From positions 1 to 6,692 of the forward strand of contig JANNAV010000127.1 of NCBI GenBank assembly GCA_031384695.1: a stretch of 6,692 nt of DNA, given 5' to 3'. A program made the position numbers and the translations under genes. The DNA is from JANNAV01 sp031384695 (GTDB taxonomy: Bacteria > Pseudomonadota > Alphaproteobacteria > Rhodobacterales > Rhodobacteraceae). The notes under the pieces were generated by a model. That model worked only from the letters and a program-made list of their open reading frames with translations, did no database searches and had not been told where the DNA came from. Shown here piece after piece: positions 1 to 5,391 of this stretch; the first letter of the stretch is position 1, and every line of letters starts with the position of its first letter.

Positions 1-587
1 CCCGCATAGGCCGTGCCGCCGATCAGGATCAGCTTCGCCTCAAAGTTCAGCGCGATCACCGTTTCGGACCGGCAGCCATGCCTTGCGGGGTCTGCGGCAA
101 AACTGGGACAGTTGATGATCGTGAAGTCGGGGGTGAATTGATTCAAATCGTCCCTATTCGGTCGCCGCAGCAGATGGCGGATGAACAGACCGTGCCAGGC
201 GAGTTCGGTGATGACGCGGACATCCAGCCGATGCGCCGGATCGGCCCCGGCGAACAGATCCTGCACATGGCAGGTCCCGCCCTTCATATGCGCCAGCATG
301 TCCGCGTGGAGGCGGTCAAACGCCTCCGGCTCCATCCCGGCGTTGTTGTCCCACCAGATGTTGCGGTCCACTGACGGGGTGCGTACCACATGCTTGTCCT
401 TGGGGGACCGGCCGGTGAATTTTCCGGTGTTGACCAGCAGGCTGCCGCCCTGCCCCAATTCGCCTTCGCCGGCCTGGATCGCGTGGCCGATCAGGTCATG
501 TTCCAGCAGGTTGTAATAGACATGGGCCAGCCCGGTGATGCCTTGGGCCGTCAGGGTCATCGCGGGATTGACGCGTCCGTGATCCAT
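1..587 (-). CDS. pckA: Phosphoenolpyruvate carboxykinase (ATP), N-terminal part, cut by the window edge
   Basis: This is the ATP-dependent PEP carboxykinase, a cytoplasmic enzyme that converts oxaloacetate plus ATP to phosphoenolpyruvate, CO2 and ADP, the first committed step of gluconeogenesis. Only the first 195 residues are visible; the frame is open through position 1 and the catalytic kinase half lies outside. Reading the reverse strand gives MDHGRVNPAMTLTAQGITGL at the start, the family's N-terminal motif TGKFTGRSPKDK at residues 54-65 (its arginine, R60, contacts oxaloacetate in the characterised enzymes), INCPSF near residue 155, and IGGTAYA at the cut end, where the family continues into its GGTxYAGE block. 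The start ATG at 587-585 is preceded by GGAGGAG (595-601) with 7 nt spacing. The gene is divergent from chvI, an arrangement familiar from other alphaproteobacteria. Tandem operator-like repeats lie about 90-120 nt upstream. Identification is secure. Confidence 0.96.
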   Translation of the reverse strand, partial: MDHGRVNPAMTLTAQGITGLAHVYYNLLEHDLIGHAIQAGEGELGQGGSLLVNTGKFTGRSPKDKHVVRTPSVDRNIWWDNNAGMEPEAFDRLHADMLAHMKGGTCHVQDLFAGADPAHRLDVRVITELAWHGLFIRHLLRRPNRDDLNQFTPDFTIINCPSFAADPARHGCRSETVIALNFEAKLILIGGTAYA

Positions 588-594
588 GTTTTTA

Positions 595-601
595 CTCCTC
601 C
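595..601 (-). promoter_or_regulatory. Ribosome binding site of pckA
   Basis: Reverse-strand GGAGGAG, a strong Shine-Dalgarno sequence, lies 7 nt ahead of the ATG at 587. It confirms the chosen pckA start. Confidence 0.85.
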
Positions 602-674
602 AGCGGGTCATGACGCGGACCCTACTACAGTCAGTAACACGCTGGATTCTGACATGAATAGGGCGGTTTTTCCC

Positions 675-708
675 TGTTAGCGCAACCACTTGCATGTTAG
701 CGCAACCA
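675..708 (-). promoter_or_regulatory. Tandem LacI-family-type operator pair upstream of pckA
   Basis: The 14-mer TGTTAGCGCAACCA occurs twice without a mismatch, at 675-688 and 695-708, start to start 20 bp. Read toward pckA it is TGGTTGCGCTAACA. Each copy is an imperfect palindrome around a central GCGC (5 of 7 pairs match), only two bases from the perfect form TGTTAGCGCTAACA. Operators with a central CG dyad and TGTTA-type arms are typical of LacI/GalR-family repressors. A LacI-family regulator of pckA, PckR, has been described in Sinorhizobium meliloti, so a PckR-like protein is the natural candidate; that assignment is inference. The 20-bp period puts both sites on nearly the same helix face, compatible with cooperative binding. 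Control of chvI from the same site cannot be excluded. Confidence 0.55.
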
Positions 709-773
709 AGTTGCCCACAGCCCGCGATGGCGGAACCCGGTGCCGGAAAAGCCGCCTTTGGGTGAGGCATTTT

Positions 774-790
774 AGTCATTGGTTATGACT
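774..790. repeat. Inverted repeat AGTCAT-N5-ATGACT upstream of chvI
   Basis: Perfect 6-bp arms (774-779 and 785-790) flank the spacer TGGTT. The size and spacing fit a dimeric transcription-factor site, but the regulator is not recognised and the site does not match the FNR/CRP consensus. It lies about 127 nt before the chvI ATG. It could be chance in an A/T-rich region. Confidence 0.3.
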
Positions 791-820
791 TTTCTGCCCA
801 GATGGCGACCAGACATCCCA

Positions 821-848
821 TGATTCGCAGATTGGGATTGATTCGCGG
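821..848 (+). repeat. Direct repeat TGATTCGC upstream of chvI, possible response-regulator site
   Basis: TGATTCGCAG (821-830) and TGATTCGCGG (839-848) match at 9 of 10 positions, start to start 18 bp. OmpR/PhoB-family regulators such as ChvI bind direct repeats, and many autoregulate, so this could be an autoregulatory site 69-96 nt ahead of the chvI start. The 18-bp period is longer than the roughly 10-11 bp of a classic OmpR tandem site, so the assignment is speculative. Confidence 0.3.
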
Positions 849-903
849 ACCTGAAAAAGGGAAAAGATTGTGAAAAAGCAGGCAATAAGAAACCACGAGC
901 AGT

Positions 904-910
904 AAGGGGA
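904..910 (+). promoter_or_regulatory. Ribosome binding site of chvI
   Basis: AAGGGGA lies 6 nt ahead of the ATG at 917 and fixes the start. The resulting N-terminus, MSKIALVDDD, is exactly where a receiver domain should begin. Confidence 0.7.
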
Positions 911-916
911 AAACCC

Positions 917-1618
917 ATGTCCAAGATCGCGTTGGTGGACGACGACAGGAATATCCTGACGTCCGTTTCCATGACTCTCGAAGCCGAAGGGTTCGAGGTT
1001 GAAACCTACAATGACGGCCAATCCGCACTGGATGCGTTCACCAAACGTATGCCCGACATGGCGGTCCTCGATATCAAGATGCCGCGCATGGACGGGATGG
1101 ACCTGTTGCAGCGGCTGCGCCAGAAAACGTCGATGCCGATCATATTCCTGACGTCAAAGGACGATGAGATTGACGAGGTTCTGGGTCTGCGGATGGGTGC
1201 CGACGACTATGTGAAAAAGCCCTTTTCGCAGCGGTTGCTGGTCGAACGCATTCGCGCGCTGTTGCGCCGTCAGGACGTGATGTCCGGTGAAGTTGTCGAA
1301 GTGACCGAGGAAAACAAGGTCATGAACCGGGGTCAGTTGACAATGGACCCGTTGCGCCATGCCGTGAAATGGAAAGGGCGCGACGTGTCCCTGACCGTGA
1401 CCGAATTCCTGCTGTTGCAGGCGCTGGCCCAGAGGCCTGGTTTTGTGAAATCACGCGATCAGTTGATGGACGTGGCGTATGACGATCAGGTCTATGTCGA
1501 TGACCGCACGATTGACAGCCATATCAAGCGGTTGCGCAAGAAGATGCGGGCGGTGGACGATGATTTTTCGGCGATCGAAACGCTTTACGGCATCGGCTAT
1601 CGCTACAACGAAGAATAA
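917..1618 (+). CDS. chvI: Response regulator ChvI, OmpR/PhoB family
   Basis: DNA-binding response regulator of 233 aa, partner of the histidine kinase encoded immediately downstream. An N-terminal receiver domain (about residues 3-115) shows the acidic pocket D8-D9-D10, phosphoacceptor D52 in VLDIKMP, switch residue T79 and conserved K101 in VKKPF. A C-terminal winged-helix DNA-binding domain of the OmpR/PhoB type (about 135-230) carries LTVTEFLLLQAL and ends RTIDSHIKRLRKKM...GIGYRYNEE. The phosphoacceptor at D52 and overall length agree with ChvI of Sinorhizobium and Agrobacterium, where ChvG/ChvI controls envelope, exopolysaccharide and acid-response genes. The assignment as ChvI rather than another OmpR-type regulator rests on the sequence plus context (pckA divergent; chvG, hprK, rapZ, EIIA and HPr downstream). 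It is the first gene of the operon. A direct repeat and an inverted repeat upstream could mediate regulation. Its GC content looks somewhat lower than that of the genes after it. Confidence 0.93.
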   Translation: MSKIALVDDDRNILTSVSMTLEAEGFEVETYNDGQSALDAFTKRMPDMAVLDIKMPRMDGMDLLQRLRQKTSMPIIFLTSKDDEIDEVLGLRMGADDYVKKPFSQRLLVERIRALLRRQDVMSGEVVEVTEENKVMNRGQLTMDPLRHAVKWKGRDVSLTVTEFLLLQALAQRPGFVKSRDQLMDVAYDDQVYVDDRTIDSHIKRLRKKMRAVDDDFSAIETLYGIGYRYNEE

Positions 1619-1627
1619 CCGCATCGC

Positions 1628-3313
1628 ATGACCGCTGTTCAGCCGATATCCATGAAAACTGCGTCGCCGGCAAAACCGGGGGCGCTGCTGCTGGGCGAAG
1701 ACTGGGTGTCGCCCGAGGCGGTGGCGGATCCGGGCCTGCGCGGAGGGCGGGGGCGGCGCGGCATCGTGGCGCTGAACCGCTCGCCGCTGGCGCGCAAGAT
1801 CATCGTGTTCAACCTGATGGCGCTGGTGATCCTGGTGGCCGGGGTTTTGTTCATGAACCCGTTCCGCGACAGTCTGGTGCTGCAACGCGAGCAGGGGCTG
1901 GTGACAGAGGCGCAGCTTATCGCCAATGTGGTGGCGGCGGGGCAGGCGGGAAGCGTTTTGCCCGGCACGCTGGACGGGGTGGCCATCGGGCCGGGGCTTG
2001 AGGTTTATCTGTTTGATCCGGCGGGGGTTATTGTGGCCTCGGGGCTGGGGCAGGCGCGCGAAAGCGGTGTTGCCGAGCAGGATACCCGGTCCACCATCAT
2101 CACCGATTTTCTCAATTCGATCTGGAACGGGGTGTCGGGGCTGCTGACCCGCGATGCGCCGCAGGCCACGCGGGTGAATGGCGAAAAGCTGGCGCAGGAT
2201 CTGTTCGGGCAGGTGATCGGCGCCAAAACCACCGTCAGCACCGGCCGTGGCCCGGATGGCGGGGTGCTGTTTTCCGTGGCAACGCCGGTGACGCGGGCGG
2301 GTGCGGTGATCGGCGTGGTGGCGCTGACCTCGGCTGAGGGCGAGATCGACCGGTTGGTGCGGCACGAGCGGGAACAGGTGCTGCAGATGTTCGTGATCGC
2401 ACTGCTGGTATCAATCGGTCTGTCGCTGGTGCTGGCCTCGACGATTGCCAATCCGCTGTCGGATCTGGCGGCGGCGGCGGAACTGGGGCGCGACCGCGAT
2501 GCGCGCAAGATGTCACCGGGGCGGGTGCGGATACCGGATCTTGCGGCGCGGCCCGATGAGATTGGCCGCCTGTCGGTGGCGATGCGCGGCATGGTGACGG
2601 CGCTTTATGACCGGATTGATGCAAACGAACAGTTTGCAGCCGACGTGAGCCACGAGATCAAGAACCCGCTGGCCTCGTTACGCTCGGCCGTGGGGACGCT
2701 GCGGGTGGCCAAACGCGACGATCAGCGCGACCGGCTTTTGGATGTGATCGAGCATGATGTGCGGCGGCTAGACCGGCTGGTCAGCGATATCTCGAACGCG
2801 TCGCGGCTGGACAGCGAATTGGTGAAGGAAGAGGAAGAAGACTTCAACCTGCTGAAAACGCTGAGCAACCTGACGGAGTTCCTGGGCGATCAGGCGGCCA
2901 AGAAGGGCGTGGAGTTTGTCACGGATTTCCCCGGTGACGCGATTTTCGTGCGGGGCCTCGAAGGACGGCTGGCGCAGGTTTTTGTCAACCTGATCACCAA
3001 TGCGGTGTCGTTTTGCGAGGACGGCGATGCGGTGCGGGTCTGGGCGCGCAAACGGGAAAACCGGGTGCTGGTGGTGGTGGAGGATACCGGGCCGGGTATT
3101 CCCGAACAGGCGCTGCAAAAGGTGTTCAAGCGGTTTTACTCGGAACGGCCGGTCGATGATTTCGGCAATCACTCGGGCCTTGGCCTTGCGATATCCAAGC
3201 AGATCGTCGAGGCGCATGGCGGCGTGATCTGGGCCGAAAACATCCGCCCCACCGATGCCGATATCACGTCGGAGCCGCTGGGCGCGCGCTTTGTGGTGGG
3301 CTTGCCGGTGTGA
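1628..3313 (+). CDS. chvG: Sensor histidine kinase ChvG
   Basis: Inner-membrane sensor kinase of 561 aa that phosphorylates ChvI. Order of parts: cytoplasmic N-terminus (1-56, basic near R41-R57), membrane helix 1 (about 58-77), periplasmic sensing region (about 78-250, roughly 170 residues), membrane helix 2 (about 251-273), HAMP linker (about 272-330), dimerisation/phosphoacceptor helix with H342 in ADVSHEIKNPLASL, then the ATPase domain with N box VNLITNAV (N454, N458), G1 box DTGPG (486-490), F box VFKRFYSERP and G2 box GLGLA (517-521). All catalytic boxes look intact. In rhizobia the kinase is held off by periplasmic ExoR and responds to acid or envelope stress; whether an ExoR exists here is not visible. 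It starts 9 nt after chvI stops. No strong ribosome site precedes ATG 1628 and ATG 1652 is a possible alternative start. Its stop overlaps the hprK start by 4 nt. Confidence 0.93.
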   Translation: MTAVQPISMKTASPAKPGALLLGEDWVSPEAVADPGLRGGRGRRGIVALNRSPLARKIIVFNLMALVILVAGVLFMNPFRDSLVLQREQGLVTEAQLIANVVAAGQAGSVLPGTLDGVAIGPGLEVYLFDPAGVIVASGLGQARESGVAEQDTRSTIITDFLNSIWNGVSGLLTRDAPQATRVNGEKLAQDLFGQVIGAKTTVSTGRGPDGGVLFSVATPVTRAGAVIGVVALTSAEGEIDRLVRHEREQVLQMFVIALLVSIGLSLVLASTIANPLSDLAAAAELGRDRDARKMSPGRVRIPDLAARPDEIGRLSVAMRGMVTALYDRIDANEQFAADVSHEIKNPLASLRSAVGTLRVAKRDDQRDRLLDVIEHDVRRLDRLVSDISNASRLDSELVKEEEEDFNLLKTLSNLTEFLGDQAAKKGVEFVTDFPGDAIFVRGLEGRLAQVFVNLITNAVSFCEDGDAVRVWARKRENRVLVVVEDTGPGIPEQALQKVFKRFYSERPVDDFGNHSGLGLAISKQIVEAHGGVIWAENIRPTDADITSEPLGARFVVGLPV

Positions 3314-3765
3314 CCGGGGAGGACATCGCCGGGGCTGCGGGTCCGACCCGGGCGCGTGACCTGCACGCATCCTGCGTTGCGGTCAATGGCAGGGGGGTAC
3401 TGATCCTTGGGCCATCGGGGTGCGGCAAATCGGGGCTTGCCCTGCAATTGATGGCCTTTGGCGCGGCGCTGGTGGCGGATGACCGCACGGAGGTTTACCG
3501 GCTTGGGCCGCAGGTGATGGCGCGCAGCCCGGCGGCCCTTGCCGGTTTGATCGAGGCGCGGGGGGTTGGCATTCTGGAAGCGCCAGCGCTGGCCGAAGTG
3601 CCGTTGCTGCTGGTGGCCGATCTGAGCCGCGACGAGACCGAGCGTTTGCCGCCCCTGCGCCAGTTTTCGCTGTTGGGGGTGGCGCTTGATCTTGTTTTCG
3701 CGTCGCGCAGCAGCCATTTCCCTGCCGCAGTCCTGTGCTATTTGAGAGGAGGGCGGCGCGGCTGA
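3310..3765 (+). CDS. hprK: HPr kinase/phosphorylase, short alphaproteobacterial form
   Basis: Cytoplasmic enzyme of 151 aa that phosphorylates HPr on Ser46 and, in studied relatives, can also remove the phosphate. Visible motifs: H19 in LHASCVAV, matching the catalytic-region histidine of Gram-positive HprK; Walker A GPSGCGKS (34-41); the catalytic acidic pair D57-D58 in VADDRTEVY; and the family signature LIEARGVGILEAP (about 80-92). The roughly 130-residue N-terminal domain of Firmicutes HprK is absent, as is usual for alphaproteobacteria, so the protein is essentially the kinase core and not a broken gene. It starts with GTG at 3310 inside the chvG stop (GTGA overlap, translational coupling) and ends in a TGATG overlap with rapZ. 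Its substrate HPr, with the target serine intact, is encoded about 1.3 kb downstream in the same operon. Confidence 0.92.
   Translation: MTGEDIAGAAGPTRARDLHASCVAVNGRGVLILGPSGCGKSGLALQLMAFGAALVADDRTEVYRLGPQVMARSPAALAGLIEARGVGILEAPALAEVPLLLVADLSRDETERLPPLRQFSLLGVALDLVFASRSSHFPAAVLCYLRGGRRG
3747..3752 (+). promoter_or_regulatory. Ribosome binding site deciding the rapZ start
   Basis: AGGAGG sits inside the end of hprK, 12 nt ahead of the ATG at 3765, somewhat far but the only strong site nearby. It supports ATG 3765 over the upstream in-frame GTG at 3735, which would have this Shine-Dalgarno sequence inside its own coding region. Confidence 0.55.
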
Positions 3766-4688
3766 TGGGGCTTTCTTTCGTGCAGGACAAGATCGAACAC
3801 ACCATCGAGCATCATCTGGTGCTGATCACCGGGCCGTCTGGCGCCGGGCGGTCTACGGCCATTCATGCGCTGGAAGACCTTGGCTATGAGGTGATCGACA
3901 ACCTGCCGCTCAGCCTGGTGCCGCGGCTGATCGACGGGCCGCCGCTGGGCCGGCCCATCGCGCTTGGCCTTGATGTGCGCAACCGGGATTTCAATTCGAC
4001 AGCGCTGATCGAGTTGATTGACACGCTGACGCGCGATCCACGGGTAAGCCTTGAAGTGCTGTACCTCGATTGCGCCATCTCGGAACTGATCCACCGCTAT
4101 TCACAAACCCGCAGGCGCCATCCGCTGGCCCCGGCCGAGACGCCGCTGACCGGGATCGAGCGGGAGATTGATCTGCTGGCGCCGATCCGGGCGCGCGCTG
4201 ACCACCTGATCGACACCACCGAGATGACGCCGCACGATCTGAAAGCCGATATCATCCAATGGTTTGATCGCGGCGGTACCACGCGGATGGCGGTTTCGGT
4301 GCAATCCTTCAGCTACAAGCGCGGCATTCCGCGCGGTGTGGACATGATTTTCGACTGCCGCTTTCTGCAAAACCCGCATTGGGTGCCCGAATTGCGCGCC
4401 CGTGACGGCCGCGACCCGGAGGTGGTGGCGCATATCGAGCAGGATCCGCGATTCGCCGAGTTCTTCCTCAGGTTGCAAGGGCTGGTGCAAATGCTGCTGC
4501 CCGCGCATCTGGACGAGGGCAAGGCGCATCTGTCGATCGGCTTTGGCTGTAGCGGCGGGCAGCACCGTTCGGTCGCGGTTGCCGAAAAACTGGGCAATGT
4601 GCTTGCAGCGGCGGGCTGGCCGGTGTCAAAGCGTCATCGGGAACTTGAACGCAAGGCGGTGACGCCTGCCACCGGATCGGGGTTATAG
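3765..4688 (+). CDS. rapZ: RapZ-family nucleotide-binding regulator
   Basis: RapZ/YvcJ-family P-loop protein, 307 aa from ATG 3765 (the E. coli protein is 284 aa). In E. coli it binds the small RNA GlmZ and steers its decay, setting glucosamine-6-phosphate synthase levels; the alphaproteobacterial role is not established. The N-terminal half has a Walker A-like loop GPSGAGRST (23-31), followed by the conserved ALEDLGYEVIDNLPL and GLDVRNRDF. The C-terminal half has QSFSYKRGIPRGVDMIFDCR, FLQNPHW and the strongly conserved GCSGGQHRSVAVAEKL, the region that binds RNA and metabolite in E. coli. It ends in a basic stretch (SKRHRELERK) plus about ten further residues. Oddity: R29 replaces the Walker A lysine, which may weaken ATP binding. 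The start was chosen from the AGGAGG at 3747 and the TGATG overlap with hprK. A GTG at 3735 would add 10 residues. Confidence 0.92.
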   Translation: MGLSFVQDKIEHTIEHHLVLITGPSGAGRSTAIHALEDLGYEVIDNLPLSLVPRLIDGPPLGRPIALGLDVRNRDFNSTALIELIDTLTRDPRVSLEVLYLDCAISELIHRYSQTRRRHPLAPAETPLTGIEREIDLLAPIRARADHLIDTTEMTPHDLKADIIQWFDRGGTTRMAVSVQSFSYKRGIPRGVDMIFDCRFLQNPHWVPELRARDGRDPEVVAHIEQDPRFAEFFLRLQGLVQMLLPAHLDEGKAHLSIGFGCSGGQHRSVAVAEKLGNVLAAAGWPVSKRHRELERKAVTPATGSGL

Positions 4689-4691
4689 CGC

Positions 4692-5087
4692 GTGATCGGC
4701 ATCGTGATCGTGGCACATGGCGGCCTTGCGCGCGAGTATCTTGCGGCGGTGGAGCATGTGGTGGGCCCGCAAGAGGCGGTGCGCGCGATTGCCATCGAAG
4801 ACATCCATGACCGCGCCGCCAAGCAGATCGAGATTTGTGCGGCAGCAGATGCGGTGGATCAGAACGCGGGCGTGGTGATCGTGACCGATATGTTCGGCGG
4901 CTCGCCGTCCAACCTGTCGCTGATGGCCTGCGCGGGGGTGGACCGACGGATTGTTTACGGCGCCAACCTGCCGATGCTGATCAAGCTGGCGAAATCGCGC
5001 GATCTGCCGGTGGGCGAGGCGGTGGCGGCGGCGCTGGAAGCCGGGCGGAAATACATCAACAGCTTTGATCTGGGCGGCGGGGCGTGA
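4692..5087 (+). CDS. PTS system mannose-type EIIA domain protein
   Basis: Stand-alone EIIA of the mannose PTS family, 131 aa, cytoplasmic. It accepts phosphate from His-phosphorylated HPr. The active-site histidine is H9 in IVIVAHGGLA, at the usual position for EIIA-Man, and the second family motif TDMFGGSPSN (about residues 65-74) is present. No EIIB, EIIC or EIID partner is encoded nearby, so the protein probably has a regulatory rather than a sugar-transport role. This is typical of alphaproteobacterial PTS clusters with HprK and HPr. It starts at GTG 4692, 3 nt after the rapZ stop, with only a weak upstream ribosome site, suggesting re-initiation or coupling. HPr follows 4 nt after its stop. 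The downstream target of phospho- or dephospho-EIIA cannot be told from the sequence. Such genes are variously called ptsM or manX, so no symbol is given. Confidence 0.92.
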   Translation: MIGIVIVAHGGLAREYLAAVEHVVGPQEAVRAIAIEDIHDRAAKQIEICAAADAVDQNAGVVIVTDMFGGSPSNLSLMACAGVDRRIVYGANLPMLIKLAKSRDLPVGEAVAAALEAGRKYINSFDLGGGA

Positions 5088-5091
5088 GGCG

Positions 5092-5361
5092 ATGATCACG
5101 CGGAGGTTGATGATTGCCAATGAAAAGGGCCTGCACGCCCGCGCCTCGGCGAAGTTTGTCGAGGTGGTCGAGGCGCATGACGCAACGGCAGAAGTGCGGA
5201 AAGATGGCATGACGGTGTCGGGGGATTCCATCATGGGGCTTTTGATGTTGGCAGCTTCGCGCGGAACCTCTATTGATGTGCAAACAAGTGGGCCTCAGGC
5301 CGAGGCACTTGCGGATGCACTTGAGGCGCTGGTGGCCAACCTTTTCGGGGAAGGTTTCTGA
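5092..5361 (+). CDS. ptsH: Phosphocarrier protein HPr
   Basis: HPr, 89 aa, the small cytoplasmic phosphocarrier. From ATG 5092 the numbering falls exactly on the family's reference positions: H15 in GLHARAS (target of Enzyme I-phosphate) and S46 in GDSIMGLLML (target of HprK). This agreement, plus the normal length, favours 5092 over the in-frame TTG at 5065, which lies inside the EIIA gene and would add nine residues. R17, next to the active histidine, is conserved. The regulatory serine together with hprK in the same operon means the protein can be controlled in two ways, through PEP-driven His phosphorylation and ATP-driven Ser phosphorylation. No Enzyme I (ptsI/ptsP) lies in this window. 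The Shine-Dalgarno match is short (GAGG, 5086-5089, very close to the ATG), consistent with coupling to EIIA translation. Confidence 0.95.
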   Translation: MITRRLMIANEKGLHARASAKFVEVVEAHDATAEVRKDGMTVSGDSIMGLLMLAASRGTSIDVQTSGPQAEALADALEALVANLFGEGF

Positions 5362-5391
5362 AGCGCGACTGACCGGGAAGGCCTTCGCTTC
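5360..5391 (+). promoter_or_regulatory. Hairpin enclosing the acyltransferase ribosome binding site
   Basis: In the 30-nt gap after ptsH, GAAGCG (5360-5365) is the exact reverse complement of CGCTTC (5386-5391). The 20-nt loop between them contains the likely Shine-Dalgarno sequence GGGAAGG (5375-5381). The 3' arm ends directly at the GTG start (5392) and the 5' arm overlaps the HPr stop codon (5359-5361). A ribosome finishing ptsH would open the stem, so the geometry suits translational coupling. A 10-bp palindrome GAAGGCCTTC (5377-5386) lies inside. There is no U-tract, so it is not an intrinsic terminator. Confidence 0.35.

Larger units (their letters stand above)
588..916. promoter_or_regulatory. 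Divergent pckA-chvI intergenic regulatory region
   Basis: These 329 bases hold no convincing gene. They are visibly more A/T-rich than the flanking coding DNA and must contain the promoters of both pckA (leftward) and chvI (rightward). Three repeat structures are visible: a tandem 14-bp imperfect palindrome at 675-708, an inverted repeat AGTCAT-N5-ATGACT at 774-790, and a direct repeat TGATTCGC at 821-828 and 839-846. No -35/-10 pair close to the sigma-70 consensus stands out on either strand, so no transcription start is proposed. The stretch just before chvI (850-916) is purine-rich and probably its untranslated leader. Confidence 0.75.

Noticed and set aside
78..680. Three overlapping plus-strand open frames at the left end
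   Set aside because: They mostly lie opposite the pckA coding sequence, whose reverse-strand translation has unmistakable PEP carboxykinase motifs. The third frame only extends into the intergenic region and carries no motif.
729..756. Nested hairpin GGCGG...CCGG-TG-CCGG...CCGCC in the pckA-chvI intergenic region
   Set aside because: It is followed by only three T residues and lies between divergent genes, where no transcript needs ending. The 18-nt interior makes the outer stem weak. No function is claimed.
1451..2365. Long reverse-strand open frame (304 codons) opposite chvI/chvG
   Set aside because: It is antisense to well-supported chvI and chvG, its product is rich in Arg, His, Pro and Gln with no family motif, and long antisense frames are expected in high-GC genes with strong third-position bias.
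3735..3764. Upstream GTG start for rapZ giving a 317-aa protein
   Set aside because: It would place the strong AGGAGG inside its own coding region and overlap hprK by 31 nt. ATG 3765 uses that ribosome site and forms a normal TGATG overlap.
5065..5091. Upstream TTG start for HPr giving a 98-aa protein
   Set aside because: It lies inside the EIIA gene. Starting at ATG 5092 puts the active histidine at 15 and the regulatory serine at 46, the reference numbering of HPr.
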